This document shows, in pieces, positions 28,301 through 36,311 of a stretch of DNA of 64,000 nucleotides. The translations under genes and the position numbers were made by a program. The stretch covers positions 1 through 64,000 of the forward strand of contig NZ_JAIVFO010000003.1 in NCBI RefSeq assembly GCF_029991245.1, given 5' to 3'. The DNA is from Xanthobacter autotrophicus. Its GTDB lineage: Bacteria > Pseudomonadota > Alphaproteobacteria > Rhizobiales > Xanthobacteraceae. Every line of letters starts with the position of its first letter. The first letter of the stretch is position 1. The notes under the pieces are model-generated. The model saw only the letters and a program-made list of their open reading frames with translations. It had not been told where the DNA came from and did not search any database.

Positions 28301-28608
28301 AGGCCTCGCGGCTCCGGTTCCGCCCCATCCTCATGACTTCGTTCGCCTTCATCCTGGGCGTGCTGCCGCTGGTGTTCGCCACCGGTGCCGGTGCCAATTC
28401 CCGCAAGTCCATCGGCATCGCCGTGGTCTCGGGCATGCTGGCCTCCACCTGCCTCGCGGTGCTGTTCGTGCCGTCGTTCTATACGGTGCTGCAGCGGTTC
28501 GAGGAGAAGATGAAGGGCCGGAAGAAGCCCGCGGGCCATGCGCCGCCCGAGCCGCCGGAAACCCCCGCAGCTGATGCGGGGGTGCCACCCGCGCCCGCAT
28601 CTGCCTGA
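25399..28608 (+). CDS. RND efflux pump permease (HAE1 family)
   Basis: A 1069-residue proton-driven multidrug transporter of the AcrB/MexF group. It starts MVSRFFIERPVLSNVLALVF, the standard first helix, which fixes the ATG at 25399 (AGAGG upstream) rather than an earlier frame start. The proton-relay motif GIVVDDAIVIVEGV lies in helix 4, and GYFLAHVQLPDASN starts the second periplasmic half. The C-terminal half has GLVLLIALASKNAILIVEYA. It works with the adaptor just upstream. No outer-membrane factor gene is adjacent, so a TolC-like protein encoded elsewhere is needed. The substrate is unknown. Confidence 0.95.
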   Translation: MVSRFFIERPVLSNVLALVFVLIGLVSLSRLPVSQYPNIVPPTVSVSTSYPGASAKTMIDTVALPIEQQVNGVEGMLYMQSWSASDGTYTLVVTFEIGADPNMAQVLVQNRVNIALASLPTAVQAQGVTILQKGTSILEFVTLISPDGRYDGLFLNNYAIINIQNELERVEGVANVGIFGAGTYALRIWMDPDRMQAFGLTPQDISNAIQKQSQIVTPGQLGIPPAPDNAAFQYTVNIAGRLDDAKDYENIIVKVDNSDGGRIVRIRDIGRVELGAQSYSKDFTQDNKPAAGIGIFQLPAANALDVAARVSKKMEELKKDFPEGLEYSIPFNTTLFVSASIDEVWKTLFEAALLVLVVILLFLQDWRATLVPATTVPVTIIGAFAAMDAMGFTINLSTLFAIILAIGIVVDDAIVIVEGVARHIEEGMAGQPAAEKAMDELFGPVVGITLVLMSVFLPASFIPGLTGQMFKQFALVIAATAFISAINAATLKPTQCALWLRQPVPPEKRNVIFRGFNKIYARAEHGYAGLISRMVHHSKLMVIIALGLMGVAAYGLTRVPTSFLPIEDQGYFLAHVQLPDASNLNRTKKVMADVSDRIRKVPGVETVLAISGISVLDNSSTLANAGVTYITLKPWSERYATTGQDLLSLYINLNKAVADVVQAEVLILLPPAIQGIGNAAGFTMQPQLRNGNFDYRLLEQITTSMVDKASAQSALQHVSSSFRAGAPQVEVEVNRVKAETLGVTVGQVFDTISSYLGSTYVNQINKFGNVFQVYVQAESGYRITPTDLTNLKVRTPKGQMIPLGTLATVKMVQGPPLISLYNLYPSSTVVGGTAEGFSSGQALSLMEQIATATLPPGTGFEWTAMSYQEKAVGNQIYYVFGLAILLVYFVLAGQYESWIQPMAVILAVPLALLGTVGALVGLGISNNLYTQIGLVLLIALASKNAILIVEYAREKRAEGMDIMDAAVEASRLRFRPILMTSFAFILGVLPLVFATGAGANSRKSIGIAVVSGMLASTCLAVLFVPSFYTVLQRFEEKMKGRKKPAGHAPPEPPETPAADAGVPPAPASA

Positions 28609-28638
28609 TCGGGGCGCGACGGTCCTGCCGAAACCCGT

Positions 28639-28667
28639 GACATCTGCCCATTGTGCGGGCAGATGTC
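28639..28667 (+). terminator. Hairpin after the RND operon
   Basis: Perfect 11-bp inverted repeat GACATCTGCCC / GGGCAGATGTC around ATTGTGC, starting 31 bases after the pump stop. No T tract follows, so termination would need Rho or the stem alone. Confidence 0.6.
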
Positions 28668-28782
28668 GCCGCAAAGTCGCGCTTTCTCCCTATAACGGCC
28701 TTGTCTAACCTTGGCCGGAAACCGCCCACCCCACCCCTTGGGCTGCCCGTAAGGCCACAGCCCGCAGGACCAGGTGCCATAT

Positions 28783-31700
28783 ATGTCGATCCTCGCGAGC
28801 CTGCATCACGTTACGAGCTACAAGTACGAGCGCCCGGTCACCATGGGGCCGCAGACCATCCGGCTGCGTCCGGCGCCGCACAGCCGTACCGAGATCCCAG
28901 CCTATTCGCTCAAGATTTCACCTGCCGAACATTTCATCAACTGGCAGCAGGACCCGTTCGGCAACTGGCTCGCGCGCATCGTGTTCCCGGAGAAGGTGGA
29001 GGAGTTCAAGGTCGAGGTGGACCTCCTCGCCAAGCTCGACGTGCTCAATCCGTTCGACTTTTTCGTCGAGGACTATGCCGAGAATTTTCCCTTCACCTAC
29101 ACCCCCGAGCTGAAGGCGGAGCTGGCGCCCTATCTTGAGCTGGAGAACGAGGGCGCCCCCTTCGACGCCTTCGTCGCCGGCGTCTCGCTCGAGCCGCGCC
29201 GCATCGTGGATTTCCTCGTGGAGATCAACCAGCTCCTCCAGAAGGAGATCGGCTACGTCATCCGCATGGAGCCGGGCGTCCAGACCCCGGACGAGACCCT
29301 CACCAAGAAACTCGGCTCCTGCCGCGACACCGGCTGGCTGCTGGTGCAGGTGCTGCGCCATCTCGGCCTCGCCGCGCGATTCGTCTCCGGCTACCTGATC
29401 CAGCTGAAGCCCGACGTGGCGGCCCTCGACGGCCCCTCCGGCACCGACGTGGACTTCACCGACCTGCACGCCTGGTGCGAGGTCTATGTGCCGGGCGCGG
29501 GCTGGATCGGCCTCGACCCCACCTCGGGCCTGCTCTGCGGCGAGGGCCACATCCCGCTCGCCGCGACCCCGCACTACCGCTCCGCCGCCCCCATCACCGG
29601 CTATCTGATGGAGAAGACGGAGACCGAGTTCGGCTTCGACATGAGCGTCGCCCGCGTGGCCGAGGCGCCGCGCGTGACGCTGCCGTTCTCGGACGAGACC
29701 TGGGCCGCCCTCGACGAGCTGGGCCAGAAGGTGGACGAAGACCTCAAGGCCGGCGACGTGCGCCTGACCATGGGCGGCGAGCCCACCTTCGTCTCCATCG
29801 ACGATTATGAATCGCCGGAGTGGAACACCGAGGCCCTGGGCCCGCAGAAGCGGGTGCGCGCCGACGACCTCATCCGCCGCCTGCGCAGGCGTTTCTCCAC
29901 CGGAGGCGTGCTGCATTACGGCCAGGGCAAGTGGTATCCGGGGGAGACGCTGCCGCGCTGGTCGTTCGACCTGTTCTGGCGCAAGGACGGCCAGCCCATC
30001 TGGACCCGCGAGGACCTGATCGCGGACGAGAAGGTGGATTACGGCGCCACCGCCGCCGATGCCGAGCGGTTCTGCAAGGCCGTGGCCGAGAAGCTTGCCG
30101 TGGGCGAGCAGTTCGTGCACCCGGCGTTCGAGGACAACATCTATTTCATGTGGAAGGAGCAGTGCCTTCCCGAGAACATCGCCCCCGGCGACGAGCGCAT
30201 GGCCGACGAGGTGCAGCGCCGCATGCTGGCGCGCACCTTCAACCAGGGGCTCGCCAACGCCACCGGCTCGGTGCTGCCGCTGGCGCGGGTGCGGACGCCG
30301 CAGGGGTCGGTCTGGCGCTCGGAAGCCTGGACCTTCCGCCGCGAATTCCTGTTCCTGATCCCCGGCGAGAGCCCGATCGGATACCGGCTGCCGCTGGAAT
30401 CCATGCTGTATCTGGCGCCCACGCGCTATCCCTACATCGTGCCCACCGACCCGTTCGAGCCGCGCAACCCGCTGCCCGACGCCGAGGCCTTCACCGGCCG
30501 CTACCGTGGCGAGCCGGCGGGCGATGTTGTCGGTGAGCCGGCGAGCGATGCCCGCGAACGCTATCGCATCGCGCCCCGCACCGAGGCCTACGGCACCGGC
30601 GAGCGCGCGCAGGAGCTGGTGCGCCAGTATCTCGCCAAGAATTCCACCCAGGTGTTCACCGAGGACACCCGCACCGCGCTCTGCGTGGAGCCGCGGGGCG
30701 GGCGCCTGTGCGTCTTCCTGCCGCCGGTGGAGGTTCTGGAAGACTATCTGGATCTCATCGCCGCCATCGAGCAGGTGGCCATCGAGCTGAACACGCCGAT
30801 TCATTTCGAAGGGTATCCGCCGCCGTTCGACTACCGCCTCCACCTGATCCGCCTGTCGCCGGATCCGGGCGTGCTGGAAGTCAACGTCCATCCGTCGGAT
30901 ACTTGGGAAGGCTGCGTCGAGATCACCCGCATCCTCTATGAGGAGGCTCGCCAGGCGCGTCTCGGCACCGAAAAGTTCATGGTGGACGGCCGCCACACCG
31001 GCACCGGCGGCGGCAACCATGTGGTGGTGGGCGGCGCCACGCCCGCCGACAGCCCGTTCCTTCGCCGTCCGGACCTGCTGAAGAGCCTGCTGCTGTTCTG
31101 GCAGCGCCATCCTTCCTTGTCCTACATGTTCTCGGGCCTCTTCATCGGCCCCACCTCGCAGCATCCGCGGGTGGACGAGGCGCGGCACGACAGCCTCTAC
31201 GAACTGGAGATCGCGCTCTCCAAGATCCCGCTGCCGGGTGCCGAGGTTCCGCCGGCCCCCTGGCTGGTGGACCGCCTGCTGCGCAACATCCTGGTGGATG
31301 TCACCGGCAACACCCACCGTACCGAAATCTCCATCGACAAGCTCTATTCGCCGGACGGCCCCACCGGCCGCCTGGGCCTCGTGGAGTTCCGCTGCTTCGA
31401 GATGCCGCCGGACTGGCGCATGAGCCTGGCCCAGCAACTGCTGCTGCGTGCCCTCGTTGCCCGGCTGTGGCACAAGCCGGTCACCGGCAAGTGCGCGCGC
31501 TGGGGCACCATCCTCAACGACCGCTTCATGCTGCCCCATTATGTGTGGGCCGATTTCGTGGACGTGCTGGAGGACCTCTCGGACGCCGGCTACAGCTTCG
31601 ATCCGGAGTGGTTCCGCGCCCAGTTCGAGTTCCGCTTCCCGGCCTATGGCAAGGTGCAGCGGGGCGGCGTGGACGTGGAGATCCGCCAGGCGCTCGAATG

Positions 31701-32184
31701 CTGGCACGTGCTGGGTGAAGAGGGCGTCGTCGGCGGCACCGCGCGCTATGTGGACTCCTCGGTGGAGCGCCTGCAGGTGAAGGTGGAGGGCTTCAACCCC
31801 GCCCGCCACATCGTCACCTGCAACGGGCGGCGGCTGCCGCTGGCGCCGACCGGCCGCAACGGCACCTTCGTCGCGGGCGTGCGCTACAAGGCGTGGCAGC
31901 CCTGGTCGGGCCTGCATCCCACCATCCCGGTCCAGGCGCCGCTCACCTTCGACGTGGTGGACACCTGGAGCGAGCGTTCGCGCGGCGGATGCCGCTATAA
32001 CGTGTCGCACCCCGGTGGACGCAGCTACGAGACCTTCCCGGTCAATTCCTATGAAGCCGAGGCGCGCCGCCTCGCCCGCTTCCAGGATTACGGCCACACG
32101 CCCGGCACCACGCCGGTGCCGGAGGAGAACGCGCCGGACGAGTTCCCCACCACCCTCGACCTGCGCCGCCCCATCGGCGCCTAG
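28783..32184 (+). CDS. Transglutaminase-like / DUF2126 protein
   Basis: A 1133-residue protein. The N-terminal 290 residues are a bacterial transglutaminase-like domain: N-terminal beta region (ASLHHVTSYKYERPV), then the catalytic triad Cys180 (GSCRDTGW), His229 (DLHAWCEVY) and Asp245 (GLDPTSG). The remaining 800 residues are DUF2126, with long conserved stretches such as RLTMGGEPTFVSIDDYESPEW, GTGGGNHVVVGG and RYGTILND-like WGTILNDRFMLPHYVW. DUF2126 has been proposed to relate to glutamine-synthetase-type or amidoligase chemistry, unproven. It heads a three-gene set with the ATP-grasp and second transglutaminase. Start: ATG at 28783; a GTG nine bases earlier is possible. Confidence 0.9.
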   Translation: MSILASLHHVTSYKYERPVTMGPQTIRLRPAPHSRTEIPAYSLKISPAEHFINWQQDPFGNWLARIVFPEKVEEFKVEVDLLAKLDVLNPFDFFVEDYAENFPFTYTPELKAELAPYLELENEGAPFDAFVAGVSLEPRRIVDFLVEINQLLQKEIGYVIRMEPGVQTPDETLTKKLGSCRDTGWLLVQVLRHLGLAARFVSGYLIQLKPDVAALDGPSGTDVDFTDLHAWCEVYVPGAGWIGLDPTSGLLCGEGHIPLAATPHYRSAAPITGYLMEKTETEFGFDMSVARVAEAPRVTLPFSDETWAALDELGQKVDEDLKAGDVRLTMGGEPTFVSIDDYESPEWNTEALGPQKRVRADDLIRRLRRRFSTGGVLHYGQGKWYPGETLPRWSFDLFWRKDGQPIWTREDLIADEKVDYGATAADAERFCKAVAEKLAVGEQFVHPAFEDNIYFMWKEQCLPENIAPGDERMADEVQRRMLARTFNQGLANATGSVLPLARVRTPQGSVWRSEAWTFRREFLFLIPGESPIGYRLPLESMLYLAPTRYPYIVPTDPFEPRNPLPDAEAFTGRYRGEPAGDVVGEPASDARERYRIAPRTEAYGTGERAQELVRQYLAKNSTQVFTEDTRTALCVEPRGGRLCVFLPPVEVLEDYLDLIAAIEQVAIELNTPIHFEGYPPPFDYRLHLIRLSPDPGVLEVNVHPSDTWEGCVEITRILYEEARQARLGTEKFMVDGRHTGTGGGNHVVVGGATPADSPFLRRPDLLKSLLLFWQRHPSLSYMFSGLFIGPTSQHPRVDEARHDSLYELEIALSKIPLPGAEVPPAPWLVDRLLRNILVDVTGNTHRTEISIDKLYSPDGPTGRLGLVEFRCFEMPPDWRMSLAQQLLLRALVARLWHKPVTGKCARWGTILNDRFMLPHYVWADFVDVLEDLSDAGYSFDPEWFRAQFEFRFPAYGKVQRGGVDVEIRQALECWHVLGEEGVVGGTARYVDSSVERLQVKVEGFNPARHIVTCNGRRLPLAPTGRNGTFVAGVRYKAWQPWSGLHPTIPVQAPLTFDVVDTWSERSRGGCRYNVSHPGGRSYETFPVNSYEAEARRLARFQDYGHTPGTTPVPEENAPDEFPTTLDLRRPIGA

Positions 32185-32692
32185 GCTCCCACCGGCCGCA
32201 GCTGCGCCCCATCGCCATCCCCGCAAAGGGAGGCGATGGGGTTCGGTGCCGCGGGTTTGCCCGTGCGGTCCGGTGTCGGCCGGACCAGGCGGGAGACACG
32301 ATGGGATGACCCACCTGGCGGGTTGAAAATTGAATAAAAACAAGAGGCTGGTGCATCGATCGCTCGGATCGCTCCCGTCTGGGCGGGCGCGCATTGGCCT
32401 GCAACCCGGCCTCTTTCGGCACACCGAAGGCCGGTCAAACCCGGGGCCGGCCGAGGTGTCCCGCGCAGGAGACGTTCTCGACCTCCTCCAAAGAAGAGTG
32501 CATCCGGCGTCGGGGCGGTCATAATGGGGTGTTCGGGAACGCCGGGCACCGTGAGCAGGCTGCCATCGGATTGCGGTGCAATTTGATCGGTAAAATGTTC
32601 TCTTCTCATAGGTTTAGAGGCGGATTGAGATTTTGGACGGAATCGCTGCGGACATTCCGCCCAAAACGCATCCGGCCGTGGAAGGGGTGATC
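32185..32692. other. Intergenic region inside the transglutaminase/ATP-grasp cluster
   Basis: About 500 bp without a supportable gene. It is AT-richer near 32320-32340 (TTGAAAATTGAATAAAAAC) and 32580-32635, which could hold an internal promoter for the ATP-grasp gene. No repeat or RNA gene is recognised. Confidence 0.4.
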
Positions 32693-35200
32693 GTGTCGGG
32701 GGCCGAGCAGCGGAGCGAGGTGTTCGAACGGGCGGCGGCGGAAAGCCTCATCGGAGGCTACCGGACCCTGCCCGGCATCCGCGACGAGATGATGGACCAG
32801 GACGGCCAGCCGCGCCGCCACTGGATGCCCTTCCTCGCTGCCCTCGCGGAACTCGGCTCCGAAGAGCTGCGCCGGCGCTTTTCCGCCGCCGACCGCTACC
32901 TGCGCGATTCGGGCGTCTTCTACCGCGTCTATGACGATACCGGCGGCGGCGAGCGGCCCTGGTCGCTCAGCCACATGCCGCTGCTCATCGAGGACGCGGA
33001 CTGGCAGGTGCTCTCCGCCGGCCTCATCGAGCGCGCCGAACTGCTGGAAGTGGTGCTCCAGGACCTTTACGGCGCCGGCCATCTCGTCGCCGACGGCGAC
33101 CTGCCCGCCGCCGCCGTGGCCGGCAGCCCCGAATTCCTGCGGCCGCTGGTGGGCATCAAGCCCGAGGGCGGGCGTTTCCTGCGGGTCTATGCCGCCGATG
33201 TGGGGCGCGGTCCGGATGGCCGCTGGTGGGTGCTGGCGGATCGCACCCAGGCGCCATCGGGCGCCGGCTATGCGCTGGAGAACCGCCTCGCCTCCACCCG
33301 TGCCCTGCCGGATGTGTCGCGCAACCTCAACATGCAGCGGGTTGCCTCCTTCTTCCAGGCGCTGCGCACCTCGCTGATGAAGCTCGACCGGACCGGGGAG
33401 GGGCGCATCGGCCTGCTCAGCCCGGGTCCGCTCAACGAGACCTATTTCGAGCACGCGCTGCTGGCGCGCTATCTCGGCTTCCTGCTGGTGGAAGGCGAGG
33501 ACCTGACCGTGCGCGGCGACACGCTCCATGTGCGCACGGTGGCGGGGCTGCGGCGCATCGACGTGCTGCTGCGCCGGCTCGATGCCGATTTCGCCGATCC
33601 GCTGGAGCTGAATTCCGGCTCGCGCCTCGGCGTGCCGGGCCTGGTGCAGGCGGTGCGCATGGGCGGGGTGTCGCTGGCCAATGCGCTTGGCACCGGCATC
33701 ATCGAGGCGCCGGCCCTGCTCGCCTTCCTGCCGCGCATCGCCACCCGCGTGTTCGGCCGGCCCCTGAAGCTGCCGCATGTGGCCACCTGGTGGTGCGGCC
33801 AGCCCGCGGAACGGGCGCAGGTGATGGAGCATCTCGACGAGCTGGTCATCTCCTCGGCCTTCGGCCGCGCCCTGCCGGGCCTGCCGGACGGCGGCTCGGT
33901 GCTGGGCGCCGACCTGACCGCCATCGACCGGCGGCGGCTGTCCACCCTGCTGGCGCGGCGCGGCGGCGACGTGGTGGGCCAGGACATCGCGCGCCTGTCC
34001 ACCACCCCGGTGTGGACCGGCGAGAAGCTGACGCCCCGCCCCTTCATGCTGCGCGTCTTCCTTGCCGCCACCGAGAAGGGCTGGACGGTGATGCCCGGCG
34101 GCTTCTGCCGCATCTCCTCCGCTCCCGATGCCCGCGCCGTCTCCATGCAGAAGGGCGACCGCTCGGCGGACGTGTGGGTGCTGGCCGAGGCCGAGGTGGC
34201 GGACACCACGCTTTTGCCAAGCTCCGCCAACGTGAAGGTGCGCCGCTCCTCCGGCACGCTGCCGAGCCGGGCGGCGGACAACCTGTTCTGGCTCGGGCGC
34301 TATGTGGAGCGCGCCGAGGCGACCCTGCGGCTGTCGCGGGTGCTGGTGGGGCGGCTCGCGGAGAGCGGGGACAGCGGCACCAGCCCCCTGGTCACGCGCC
34401 TGCTCGGCCTTCTGGGCGCCTGGGGCGCCATGCCGCGCGATCTCGCCCGCGCCACGCCGGCGCGCTATGCGGTGGCGGTGCTCACCCGCCGCGACGTGCC
34501 CGGCGCCCTGCCGCAACTGGTGCAGGCGGCCCGGGCCTCGGCATCGGTGATCCGCGACCGCTTCTCACCCGACGCCTGGCGCGCCCTGGTGGACCTTGAG
34601 GCCTGCGTGGATGCGCCCATTCCCAGCGCGCCGTCCGAGGCGGATGCGGCGGAGCGGGCGGATGCCGCCCTGCGCATCATCGCCGCCTTCTACGGCCTCG
34701 CCTCCGAGAACATGAACCGGCTGACCGGCTGGCGGTTTCTGGAGCTGGGCCGGCGCACCGAGCGGGCCATCGGCACCCTGCGCTTCGCCCGCACCTTCGG
34801 CGAGATGGGCGCGCCGCTCGGCTCCCTCGATGCCTTGCTCCAGGTGGCGGACAGCCTCATCACCTACCGCACCCGCTACGTGATGATGGAGGCGCGGGGG
34901 CCGGTGCTCGACCTGGTGCTGCTTGATCCGGACAATCCGCGCTCGGTGGCGTTCCAGGTGCACCGCATGGCCAACCACCTGAAGGTGCTGCCGGGCCGCG
35001 ACCAGGATGCGCCGCCGCCGCTGTGGGAGCGCCTGGTCGCCCGCATGCAGGCGGAGCTGGCCGCGAGCACGGCGGAGAGCTTCGAGCCGGCCTGGTTCGA
35101 CGCCATGGAAAAGATGCTGATGGAGCTTTCCGACGAGATCGCCGCCCATTATTTCCTCCAGGGTCATTCCCCGGAGATGACCCACTCGCTTTCCATGTGA
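32693..35200 (+). CDS. Circularly permuted ATP-grasp type 2 / alpha-E fusion protein
   Basis: An 835-residue fusion. The N-terminal half (about 1-480) is the circularly permuted ATP-grasp family (formerly DUF404/DUF407): HWMPFLAALAEL, a DRTQAPSGAGYALENR core, and GVPGLVQAVRMGGVSLANALG. The C-terminal half (about 525-830) is the all-helical alpha-E domain (DUF403), opening RAADNLFWLGRYVERAEATL. ATP-grasp enzymes of this type are predicted peptide or amide ligases. In many bacteria the two parts are separate genes; here they are fused. Start: GTG at 32693 has GGAAGGGG five bases upstream; a TTG at 32633 is the longer option. The second transglutaminase gene follows after 116 bp. Confidence 0.9.
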   Translation: MSGAEQRSEVFERAAAESLIGGYRTLPGIRDEMMDQDGQPRRHWMPFLAALAELGSEELRRRFSAADRYLRDSGVFYRVYDDTGGGERPWSLSHMPLLIEDADWQVLSAGLIERAELLEVVLQDLYGAGHLVADGDLPAAAVAGSPEFLRPLVGIKPEGGRFLRVYAADVGRGPDGRWWVLADRTQAPSGAGYALENRLASTRALPDVSRNLNMQRVASFFQALRTSLMKLDRTGEGRIGLLSPGPLNETYFEHALLARYLGFLLVEGEDLTVRGDTLHVRTVAGLRRIDVLLRRLDADFADPLELNSGSRLGVPGLVQAVRMGGVSLANALGTGIIEAPALLAFLPRIATRVFGRPLKLPHVATWWCGQPAERAQVMEHLDELVISSAFGRALPGLPDGGSVLGADLTAIDRRRLSTLLARRGGDVVGQDIARLSTTPVWTGEKLTPRPFMLRVFLAATEKGWTVMPGGFCRISSAPDARAVSMQKGDRSADVWVLAEAEVADTTLLPSSANVKVRRSSGTLPSRAADNLFWLGRYVERAEATLRLSRVLVGRLAESGDSGTSPLVTRLLGLLGAWGAMPRDLARATPARYAVAVLTRRDVPGALPQLVQAARASASVIRDRFSPDAWRALVDLEACVDAPIPSAPSEADAAERADAALRIIAAFYGLASENMNRLTGWRFLELGRRTERAIGTLRFARTFGEMGAPLGSLDALLQVADSLITYRTRYVMMEARGPVLDLVLLDPDNPRSVAFQVHRMANHLKVLPGRDQDAPPPLWERLVARMQAELAASTAESFEPAWFDAMEKMLMELSDEIAAHYFLQGHSPEMTHSLSM

Positions 35201-35316
35201 GCGGTCCATCCGAGCGCTTCATCTGAGGGCTTCTTGCAAGCGCGCAGCCCACGCGGCGATTGAGCAAAGGGGATCCCGGATGTGTTGCGTCCGAGGGGTC
35301 CGCGAGGAAGGGACAG

Positions 35317-36201
35317 ATGCTCTACGACATCCGCCAGACCACCACCTACAGCTATCAGGTGCCCGTCCGGGTGGTGCGGCAGGTGCTGCGCATGACGCCG
35401 GTGGATCGCATCGGCCACCAGCACGTCATCGCCCATATCCTCGACATCGATCCCGATCCGGCGGAGCTGGAGCACGGCATCGACTTCTTCGGCAACGGCC
35501 TCACCTGGCTCACCCTGGACCAGCCCCACGACCATCTCTCGCTCACCACCCGCAGCCGCGTGGACGTGACCTCCACCGCCCTGCCGGACCCGGCCGAGAC
35601 GCTGCTGGTGGACGATGTGCGCGCCGCGGCGCTGGAGGAGGCGGACCTGGGTCCGGATGCTGCGGCCCACGGCCTGTTTCCGAGCCGCGCCGTGCCGCTC
35701 GACGCCGATATCACGGAGTGGACCGCCACCAGCTTCCGCGGCGACCGCCCGGTGCTGGAGGCGGGGCTGGAGCTGATGCACCGGGTCTACGAGGATTTCA
35801 CCTACGAGCCCGGCGCGACCCATGTGGCCACCCCGCCCCACGAGGCGTTCGCCGCCAGGGCCGGGGTGTGCCAGGACTTCGCCCAGGTGATGATTGCCGG
35901 CCTGCGCGGCCTCGGCCTGCCGGCGCGCTATGTGTCGGGCTATCTGCGCACCATCCCGCCGGAAGGCCAGCCGCGCCTCGAGGGGGCGGACGCAACCCAT
36001 GCCTGGGTGGAGATCTGGTGCGGGCCGGAGGCCGGCTGGATCGGCCTTGATCCCACCAATGACATTGCGGTGGGGGACGACCACATCATCCTCGCGGTCG
36101 GCCGCGACTATGCCGATGTGGCGCCGGTGGACGGGGTGATCGTCACCTCCGGCGACCATCGCCTGTCCGTGGGCGTGGACGTGGCCCCCGTGGTGCGGTG
36201 A
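35317..36201 (+). CDS. Transglutaminase-like cysteine peptidase-fold protein
   Basis: A 294-residue transglutaminase-like protein, the third gene of the set. The N-terminal beta domain starts MLYDIRQTTTYSYQVPVRVV. The triad is Cys185 (GVCQDFAQ), His228 (THAWVEIW) and Asp245 (GLDPTND). Members could make or hydrolyse isopeptide-type bonds; the reaction for this family is not established. The ATG at 35317 is chosen because GAGGAAGGG lies just upstream and the frame before it lacks family features. In several proteobacteria this set is followed by an Anbu peptidase gene; here the next gene is an unrelated convergent one. Confidence 0.9.
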   Translation: MLYDIRQTTTYSYQVPVRVVRQVLRMTPVDRIGHQHVIAHILDIDPDPAELEHGIDFFGNGLTWLTLDQPHDHLSLTTRSRVDVTSTALPDPAETLLVDDVRAAALEEADLGPDAAAHGLFPSRAVPLDADITEWTATSFRGDRPVLEAGLELMHRVYEDFTYEPGATHVATPPHEAFAARAGVCQDFAQVMIAGLRGLGLPARYVSGYLRTIPPEGQPRLEGADATHAWVEIWCGPEAGWIGLDPTNDIAVGDDHIILAVGRDYADVAPVDGVIVTSGDHRLSVGVDVAPVVR

Positions 36202-36208
36202 GGTAGCC

Positions 36209-36311
36209 TATACCATCGGCTCGGTCTTCGACCGATGCCAAGTGGGTAACGCTCAAATGCCGCGCGGGCTTGACCCATGCTCATGAGACGAGCTCATGGG
36301 CACGGGTATCA
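36209..36311 (+). repeat. Dispersed intergenic repeat, copy D
   Basis: Full copy, starting TATACCATCGGCTCGGTC and ending CACGGGTATCA, with the CCGCGCGGGCTTGACCCATG block and an inner CATGAG/CTCATG palindrome. The final TCA is the complement of the malonyl-CoA synthetase TGA stop, as with copy A and the yqhA gene. It fills the whole gap between two convergent genes. Confidence 0.85.

Noticed and set aside
28918-32424. An 1168-codon minus-strand frame opposite the transglutaminase-DUF2126 gene
   Set aside because: Antisense shadow of a well-conserved gene; composition is typical of GC-rich shadow frames and the start lies in the following gap.
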